From: Venturia oleaginea
Lineage: Eukaryota; Ascomycota; Dothideomycetes; Venturiales; Venturiaceae
Reading direction: 5' to 3'
Length of the DNA stretch: 64,000 nt
Assembly (NCBI GenBank): GCA_013176395.1
Contig: JABMLP010000013.1
Span: 682,001 to 746,000, forward strand
Below the pieces are notes generated by a model. That model was not told the DNA's origin. It worked only from the letters and a program-made list of their open reading frames with translations, and made no database searches. The position numbers and the translations under genes were made by a program. Below, piece after piece: positions 56,464 through 64,000 of this stretch (within the stretch, counting starts at the first letter, position 1; each line of letters starts with the position of its first letter).

Positions 56464-58889
56464 GCGGGGTTGAGTATGGTTGTAGTTGATTGATGGGATG
56501 GGATCGGGCTCGAGTTTTGGTGAAGAGTGTTCGCGGCGGTGATGTTAAGGGAGGTTTATACCATACATAGTATTTGTATATCAGGTGCTGGATGGATGTT
56601 GCAGGTAACTATCTCAAATCAGACGGTTTTGCCACTCGGCTCGTTACGGTTGGGATGGGACGACAAGCGAAAAACAAAACGCCGTAGTTCGGCCGATCAA
56701 AGTGCGGGCGTGACGGCCGAGATCGGGGAGGCTAATGCGATAGGATTCGCCGCTTGAGTCACACCATAGCTTCTCCGGAGTCCGGACCTCTGCTTTTTTG
56801 CCGTCTCCTGTCTCACGTCATGTGATTATGGACGCTTGGACGAGGCCAAGATGGAAGTGCACCACGATACACCGGTGTTGGATTGCCCGGCTGGTGTGCG
56901 CGGTAATACCAGGCCGTCGCGTTTCGCCTTAATTCCACTCCGAGACGGATCTATTTACGGTTAATTTGCCCTCAATCGTGTTTCAACTGCTAAATCGAGT
57001 TAGTCTCGCATTATTCACATTGGCCAGCAGCGACGAGATGCGTTACACGTTCGTCAAATCAGAGCGTCGCACCGAGTCACGGCGGGTTCGAGGGGAAAGC
57101 GAGGCGATTTTGGAATCAGCAACACCATGATTGGATCGCTCTGTTGCCGCCGAGGAGTGCGCATTGGACAGCTCAGCCTCCACCAAGAGGGTCTGGCTCG
57201 CAAGGCCACGCATCATCTTATAAGTCGCATCTCAGCATGTTACGTTGTCCTGTAGAACACGGCACTAGCGGATTTAATAACGAATGAAAACAGGCCTCTA
57301 GTAGGGATGAAAGCGTGCAGCACGAGCAGGCGGCGAAGCCAATTATCTCCAACATCAGATCTGATCCTGGACGAGGAAAAAGAAAGCAATGAGTGCTTGG
57401 CTGCCTGGTGTACTTCCATCTCAGCGAGACGAGGCCGTGACTGCAGTTGTCAAGGTGAAGCTTCAGCGATGGCACGATAGAAACATGCCAAATAGTGTGT
57501 CCAAGGCAGTTGGTGTCTTTGTTGTCTTTGGTGTCTTTGGTGTCTTTGGTGTCTGGAATTACAAGTGCTTGTCTGAAATGTCAATAAAGATGAGAGTCGG
57601 TTGGTGGTCCAAGCGCACCCAGTCCACTCAGCCCTCCCCTCTTCGAAGGTTGACCTCAATGACTAGGAGCCCTTTGTCGCTCCTCTCTCACCAGCCAACA
57701 ATATGACCTACGATATCCAGAATCTCGCACAGCGCGCACGCTGTATCTAGACGGAATCTCCTTCGACCGAAACACTTACTCGTCAACATCCTACCTAATA
57801 GTCAAATCGCCGCCCGGTTTGACAGAAGCTGCCTGCTCCGACTCCGTCGCTTGCCGCTACAGTCTACAGACATCGACTCATCCCCCAGATCATCTCAGGC
57901 TCCACAGCCACCTGTACTCTACTCGCCACTCCTCTCGGCCAAAAGCCTGTTTGCTTCCTTTATTTGCCCATAGCCAGCCGCCTACCATCCAAAAGAGCCC
58001 TGGTAGCCTCGTTCACTCGATTGCGACCGACACCGACACGTTTGCTCCGACCAAACAACGTCTAGGCTTCACCTCCTTCTTACCCAAACAATTCACCCCA
58101 TCGACTCACCTCCCTCTACCCAGAAGTTCCTCGATCCTTTGAAGAGGTGGCGTTCTCGAACCCATAGTTCAGCCTGCTCTTCTCCGGCCCCTAACAATTC
58201 AACTTCTACCATTTCGAAATCGCATTATAGGGATACTCAAAATGCCATATTTCGAAGAAACTCTAGCCACTCCAGTCATTCGCCGCTCAGATATCACCGC
58301 TACATCAGACAAGTCCTCAGTCAACGGAGGCCCCCTTTGCTAGACCACCACAGTCTTTCGAGCACCTCTCACCTTCTACTGTCGACCTTGTCGCCCGTGG
58401 AAGATTTGATACTCGGAGTGTCTGTCAACGGTCTCCCACCAGGTCTTGTCTTTGGTGATTCTGTAGCACAACGGTGACTGGAGTAGATCAGGCGCAACGG
58501 ACAAAGCACCAAAATCGCATGCGATTACGGCTTCAACTCGCTGTTCCTCCACCCCCTCCTGGCTACACGGAAAAGCACCAATCCACTTTTCTGCGATCCA
58601 TTCTGCGAGATCACGAAGTCCCCCGTATGAACCGGTTGCGCGCGACATTCAATATTTCAATATCTGGAAAGCATAAGTACCTGCGGAACGCTCGTCACTA
58701 GTCAAATATTCGACGAGCAAGGTGCTGCAATATCGAACGGTTTTCTCTCCTGGTCACGGTACCGGTCACTCCACAACAACATCATCCTCACCTAACCCAT
58801 AAAAGCACCCGATCATCCCATCTACTATTTAACTTCCACCCTCTCTATACTCATTGGAAGACAGTTGAGTGACTACCTTCCTTCACAAA
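56464..58889. other. Intergenic, long 5' region of the cyclin gene
   Basis: About 2.4 kb with only short frames. At 57512-57556 there is a minisatellite of about five 9-mers (GGTGTCTTT). The length upstream of the cyclin start suggests a long leader or large promoter, but no uORF or element can be singled out. Confidence 0.45.
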
Positions 58890-60943
58890 ATGAACTTCGA
58901 CTTTCGTCTGCCACATGTGGCCGCCCCATCTCCTCGAACATCATACCCCTACCAATCATCCATCTCTTCCTCAGCTTCGTCTTCCTCCTCTTCAGTCTTT
59001 TCCGTCGATGCCAATTCATCACAGACGTCGGAAATATCAAATTACACGTCATCTGGCTCACTTTCGATCATCTGGGACTCAGACGATGCTGCGAAGAGAC
59101 TATCAAGTATAAAGGCTTGCGAATTAGCTCCCATCTCAGAGCAAAGATCACATCCTCGACGATCATCTATCTCGGTCGCTCGACCACCTCCTACCCTGGT
59201 TCGCCAATGCGAGCGAAAAGGGCAGTTCGTGGACTGTCTAGTCGGTGAGCATAATAACATACAACAGCCGATCGAGCCCCTGCTAACGAACCGCCTGGAG
59301 ACTCTGCTACTCAAATGGTTGAAGTCATTTGGCCCCTATCAGTTCCAAAGTGTCCTGGTGCACCAGCGACTGGACACGGTGTACTTCCACTGCGCACTTT
59401 CATTCAGGAAACACTGCGGAGATCCCGCACCAGCTTCTCGACCCTCCAAGTTGCTCTCTACTACTTGATTCTCATCAAAGCTCATGTTCCATGCTATGAC
59501 TTCACGATGGAGCAGCCAGTGGATCACCCGTCAATACGCGCTTTACAGTGCGGCCGACGGATGTTCCTCGCGGCGCTCATTTTGGCTTCAAAGTACCTCC
59601 AAGATCGCAACTATTCAGCGCGTGCTTGGAGTCGTATATCTGGGTTAAAAACTGAAGAGATCAACACTAATGAGATGGCTTTCCTACAAGCGGTAAAGTG
59701 GAAACTCCACGTTCCGGAAGCTATGTTCGAGCGTTGGCAGGACATCTTGATCAAGTACACGTCGACTCCACCACCCTCGCCTGGCTCGTCCATGCTTCCT
59801 GTTCTTCACGACTGGAAGATGATTGTACCAATCCTTACTCCAGCACTTGACACCGTCGACGTAGTCCCAAGAAAATCGATGCGTTTGACTCAGCCTGAAC
59901 CAAGGAAGGTATTCACCTCCATTCCTGCTATGGATGTTTGCCCTTCTCCAATATCGGCAGGACCTCCTCGCGTCTTGGAACCAACATTAAACATGCAACC
60001 ACCAACTCCATCATTGATTCGCATGGGTCCACTACCCACACCCATGATGACACCTCAATCTGCCATCAGCAATACTCCTGCAGTGAGTCTTGCCAATTAT
60101 GGATCGAGACGCCCATCAATGTGCGCAGCTATGTCGCAATCACAGCATGTTACCAACTCGAGGTCGACCATGGAATATCCCTGGGCCCGATACAACGGCT
60201 TAGAGGCATATCAGATGTCCAACCGGCGACCTTCGGTTCAGTCGAATTCTGGCTCATCCTCATCATCTTCTCCCGAATCTATGGTCTCAGACACTTCTTC
60301 ACGATCATCTCGGGCATCATCAATCTCGTCAGCCTCGTCAGTCACAAGCGCAAACGCATGGGCGCCAACGTCGGTCAAGCTTGCCCGACTTGCGACTTTG
60401 CGATGCGCTGGATTGCCATGCCCTGGCCAGCAACAGATACCAAACAAAAACTTCGAGTCAGTTGGATCAATCACGTTGGAGCCAATATGTGTCGAGCCTA
60501 TGTCTTCGTCTGATTTGAATATTTTGCATTTGTCAGAATCTGAAATGGCGACGCAACTTCCTATCCGACAGAGAGATGTTCAGGAATTCGAAAGTCCATC
60601 AAAAGGACGCAAGCGATGTCGATCATCTGTGGACTTATCTTTGCATCAAAATGTCCGCAACTTTTTGGGCAATAATGCGAGGTCTTACCTCGTCGATGCG
60701 TCGAACTGTGTCATCGAAGATCGAGCAGTTGCGCAACCATCTTACTTCCTCCAAAGCCCATGTGCTCAGACACCCTCGGTGTTCGGCCCTAAAGCGCTGC
60801 AGTCGCCCGCCAGGTCGGTACCCGAAAGGCGTCTACCAGTCCAGAAGGACCTTGGACGAAAGCGAGCATGCTGTGCCAGCGAGGCCAACCAAATTATGCG
60901 CTTCCCACAAGGCGGACCGGGAATGTGGGCAGGTATTCTATGA
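58890..60943 (+). CDS. PHO85-type cyclin (Pcl family)
   Basis: Regulatory subunit of the PHO85-type cyclin-dependent kinase. Two exons (58890-59244, 59301-60943) give 665 residues. The N-terminal 130 residues are Ser-rich. The cyclin fold lies at about residues 125-270: VEVIWPLSVPKCPG, LPLRTFIQETLRRSRTS, STLQVALYYLILIK, ALQCGRRMFLAALILASKY, LQDRNYSARAWSRISGL and NEMAFLQAVKWKLHVPE. The long C-terminal region is disordered with Ser runs and Pro-rich stretches, a layout seen in Pcl5/Clg1-like cyclins of filamentous fungi. The chosen ATG has an AAAATGA context; an in-frame GTG upstream was ignored. Confidence 0.9.
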
Positions 60944-62422
60944 GCATACTTGCCTTTCTCTCCTCGCTCGAGCGTTGCGTCGATTCTTCTGTGCATATTT
61001 GCCATCTATCACAAATCTTCATTCATCATGCGCGTTGGTTGGGTAGGAAAAGCTCATTCCGGAGTCTGAATTTCGTCATTCAGGAGGAGGGTTAGTTGAT
61101 GAACCAAATCAGCCCAAACGAAACAACAACAACAAGAAATACCTCGATACCCCATCTAAATTCTCGATCTCTCGGTGGTGGGATACAAGGGCGGATGGCT
61201 CATCTGATTCTCTTTTCCTCTTCGATATGGAAGAGAGGAAGAATAGGGAAAAGCGAGATGACGTCAAAGGATGCCTCTGCTGCTTTTTGGGGTTGGGGTG
61301 TTGGAGGCGCACTCCTCTGTAATATCTTTTACTCTTTTTCATTATCTTTTTTAAGTCCGGTGCTCTTCTACTTCCCTAAGTTTGTTAGTATGTAGCCGAA
61401 AGCTCTGTAACTAGTACGAGTACTGTGAGGATGAGAATTCTGAAGATGCAATATGAAAATGACCTACCAATCGGAGACTATTTTACTATTATGTTTGTGC
61501 TTGTATTTGTTCGCTTTCGTCGTGATTGAAGTATGAACCCGACGTCGATTTGAGTATAACGAGTTTTTAGCTATGCCTTGAAACGATTGGAGTGATGACG
61601 ATTTCCATCTGAAGGGACGGGATGAGATCCTCTCGGCCGTCTTTGAGAGCTGTAGGTAAGTTGGAAGAGGAGAGAAGGAGAAAGAGAAGGAGAAAGAGAA
61701 GGAGAAAGAGAAGGAGAAAGAGAAGGAGAAAGAGAGAGACTTCACAACCAGCTACGACTAGGTAGAAAACGCGGCCTCACCAGTGAATAGTGGAGAGGCC
61801 GCACGCTCCGTCCATTTCCACGTATCTTTGAGACAAGTACCTTTTGCGGCCCCTGAAGATCAATCACTTTCCACTTGGCGAGAGCATGTACTCCCTACAT
61901 AAATGCTCGTGTTGGGCCGTCTTTGTTTCTTCGCTTTGTGAGAGAAAGTAATTGATTGATTTTGTGGGGGGGTTTCTTGACGGGCAGGCACTACTGCTGG
62001 TTTGGTATCAGAGAGGGTTGTGTGTAGAGAGAAAAATCAATTCATTGAGTGTGTGGCTTTTGGTGTGTTGCCGAGTGGGAAGATTGATGGGGAGTGAGAT
62101 GAGTGAATCGATTTAATGCTCATCACACCGATTTTTAGATCTCATATCGAGATTGATAATTTTCTGCCCATATCATTTTTTGAGGTTACCAGGAATCTAG
62201 AGCTCGAACCCGGGGGATTTGTTGATCATGCAATCGTCGCTTGTAAGTTTTGTCTTTGATACGTTTCTAATGTACATTCCGCCCAAATGCTAGCAACAAG
62301 AGGACTCATGGTGGATAATTGCATCCCCTTTTCTGGAAATCTGTCCGAGTCATCTCACTCCCGCGTATGCCTTGCCAGTATGCAGCATTTCCCCAACATG
62401 CCTCGAATGGAATACGAAGAAC
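60944..62422. other. Intergenic between convergent genes
   Basis: About 1.5 kb. It holds the GA-rich minisatellite listed separately; nothing else supported. Confidence 0.5.
61663..61739. repeat. GA-rich minisatellite, 12-mer unit
   Basis: Five near-perfect copies of AGAAGGAGAAAG with shorter GA-rich flanks. On the other strand this reads as a run of Ser-Phe, which is not a gene. Polypurine/polypyrimidine tracts like this are prone to slippage. Confidence 0.85.
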
Positions 62423-63528
62423 TTAAATGTTTCGTGTTAACACCCACATGAAGAAGAGTTGTGCGAGGTATGAATATCCAGCCAGGAAGTAGGTGCGACT
62501 CTGCTTCTGGTTGCGGCTGGAAGTGTAAGGGCTGCTGTTTACAGCGTTTGGTGTGGAGTCTGGGAGTAGGACGTAGCGGAGTGATCGAAGCTGTTACGGC
62601 AATTAGTCAAATGTAATGAAGGTCGAAGATGCTCGCGCGGTGGAATTACCAAGAAAAAGGCATTCGCAAAGTAAGTGTATCCGAACACGACATTTCCAAC
62701 CCAACCTCCAGTTCCTCCCCCTCTGTTCCAGATCTCGGCAACGACCAGGGTAACGTTGATGCCCACAAACTTGTATCCCGAGTATGCAACCAGATCGAGA
62801 AGCTGACTCTCGTTGTTTATGCTGAGAAGGTAGATTGCTAGCCTGATGAGTAGAATTTCAAAGAAGACAATGAGGAATGCCCATGTTGCAGCGCTGCCTA
62901 GTAATTCTGGGTGGAACGCGCCCCGCAGACCTGCCAACAATGTGGAAAGCAGGATATAAGTGACAAATCCCATGACAGGGATGTACATGTCGGGCGAGTT
63001 TGCATCTTCGCGAGGCGGAAGGTATGAACCTTCCTGCCCATTGTGAAGCCGCTGTTGTCGCGACCAAGGTCGATGCCGCCAGGGAAAGAGCACGATGAAC
63101 AATTTGTTTAGGACATATTTGTTGGAAACGTTGAAGTAGTGCTTTAGGGCGGTTACGGGGATCCATTTGTTGAACTATGAAAGTACAGTCAGTCTTGGAT
63201 TTGAATAGAGGTTAATTAACAGGCCTCATACGTTTTGCTCGACATACTCCTGGCCGGCATTTAAAGCAGTTTTTCCAACCTGGTAACCCATTTGCGCCGT
63301 GGGGTCACTCATGAAATTCCCAAATTGCGGATTCCCACTGGCATAGCTCGGTGCACCTTGTCCTGGCACTTGTCCTCCTGGTGCGTAGCCATAACTCTGC
63401 TGCTGGGACTGTGGGACTGGAGGCGGCGGCGAGCGTAGTTGCGGAACTGTGGAAACATGCTGAGGAACTGGATGGTGGAGAGGCGGCGAGTGAGCGGGCG
63501 GAGGGTTTTGGTATGCTGGGCGCTGCAT
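62423..63528 (-). CDS. YIF1: Yif1 family ER-Golgi transport protein
   Basis: Multi-spanning membrane protein that works with Yip1 in COPII vesicle traffic. Three exons (63528-63232, 63174-62650, 62590-62423) give 329 residues, the expected length. The cytosolic N-terminus is Pro/Gln-rich. It is followed by the Yif1 domain: NPQFGNFMSDPTAQMGYQVG, WIPVTALKHYFNVSNKYVL, LFPWRHRPW, DMYIPVMGFVTYILLSTLL, a LLIRLAIYLL span, YSGYKFVGINVTL, and the C-terminal AGYSYLAQLFFMWVLTRNI. The start at 63528 has an ACCATGC context; upstream frame extends without an ATG, so a further 5' exon is possible but not needed. Confidence 0.93.
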
Positions 63529-63820
63529 GGTGGGCAGATGTGGTTGTGGTTGTGGTGTTTTGCGGTGACTTCGATGCCTGCGGTGGTATTGGAGTTGAAC
63601 GCGGGCTTCTCGTATGGTCTCGGAAGTGACAGAACTGGTGCGCGATGGTCTTCTGTTTTCAGCCACAGGCCTGGCAGTGGGATTATGTGTTCTTATTGAA
63701 AGAAAGCTGTCACTTTTGTTGTCTTGTTATTGGTTCCAGACACTCCAAAATCGAATGAGATAGATTTCCTATAGTATGACTTCCCCTTCGACATAATATC
63801 AACAAACAGTTACCACTACC

Positions 63821-64000
63821 ATGCTCGATAGCTTCGAGATAATCACCTCGAGCGGCGTCGTGCTCTGGTCGCGCCAGTACATACCCACCGCTGCGAGCTT
63901 GATCAACAATCTAATCCGCAATGTCTTCATCGAGGAGAGCCGAAGCGCCCAGCTCGGGAGTAAGGAACAGAAGATATACAGAAAAGACGGCCAAACCCTG
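63821..64000 (+). CDS. SRP101: Signal recognition particle receptor alpha subunit, N-terminal part (cut by window edge)
   Basis: Open frame of 60 codons running off the end of the window. The start MLDSFEIITSSGVVLWSRQY and the following SLINNLIRNVFIEE match the SRX domain of SRP receptor alpha, which binds SRP receptor beta on the ER membrane. The GTPase domain lies beyond the window. No intron so far. Divergent from Yif1; both act in the early secretory pathway. Confidence 0.9.
   Translation, partial: MLDSFEIITSSGVVLWSRQYIPTAASLINNLIRNVFIEESRSAQLGSKEQKIYRKDGQTL

Noticed and set aside
61464..61745. Frame with a long Ser-Phe run
   Set aside because: Translation of a GA-rich minisatellite, not a protein.
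62185..62230. B-box-like GGGTTCGAGCTC on the minus strand
   Set aside because: No A box upstream and no cloverleaf can be drawn.
1..64000. CRISPR arrays, bacterial operons, insertion sequences with transposase, rRNA genes
   Set aside because: None seen; intron-rich genes show a fungal nuclear sequence.

Overview
The window looks like nuclear DNA of a filamentous ascomycete (Pezizomycotina, most likely a leotiomycete). Genes are split by many 45-60 nt GT-AG introns with CTAAC-like branch sites. The gene set is fungal: MTR-type permease, AflR-type regulators, UstYa/DUF3328 proteins, a GMA12-type galactosyltransferase and small secreted cysteine-rich proteins. The class assignment is inference; all gene models are my own splice reconstructions.

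Layout. 0-13 kb: a nitrogen-salvage-like block with an amidase (-), a PuuE-type polysaccharide-deacetylase/allantoinase-family hydrolase (+), an MTR-like amino-acid permease (+) and a fused hydantoinase/5-oxoprolinase (+). The PuuE-like gene needs a GT-TG intron and the oxoprolinase has an in-frame stop, so the block may be decaying. A nested tandem duplication lies at 6.5-7.2 kb. 13-20 kb: a hypothetical protein, an F-box-like protein, acyl-protein thioesterase 1 and a HhH-GPD DNA glycosylase. The thioesterase stop is TGA CTA followed by a 44-codon in-frame extension encoding a membrane anchor, a strong candidate for programmed readthrough. 20-29.9 kb: a gene-poor field of degenerate tandem repeats. 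29.9-37.7 kb: a GNAT acetyltransferase, a copper amine oxidase, a 399-bp MITE with a perfect 8-bp target duplication, two small secreted cysteine-rich proteins (one made of two identically spaced modules) and a GPH-type sugar transporter.

38.4-47.6 kb is the most notable region: a RiPP-like cluster. A secreted precursor carries 11 LFAK repeats separated by Lys-Arg (Kex2) sites. Around it are three UstYa/DUF3328-type proteins, an AflR-like Zn2Cys6 regulator and a second AflR-like gene lacking a visible DNA-binding domain. The likely working order is: regulator switches the genes on, the precursor enters the secretory pathway, Kex2 cuts at KR, and UstYa oxidases modify the released peptides.

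48.6-64 kb is mostly housekeeping: a Golgi alpha-galactosyltransferase, a polytopic membrane protein, ribosomal protein eL24, a SnoaL-like pathogen-related protein with a long repetitive tail, a PHO85-type cyclin, Yif1 and the 5' end of the SRP receptor alpha gene, cut by the window edge.
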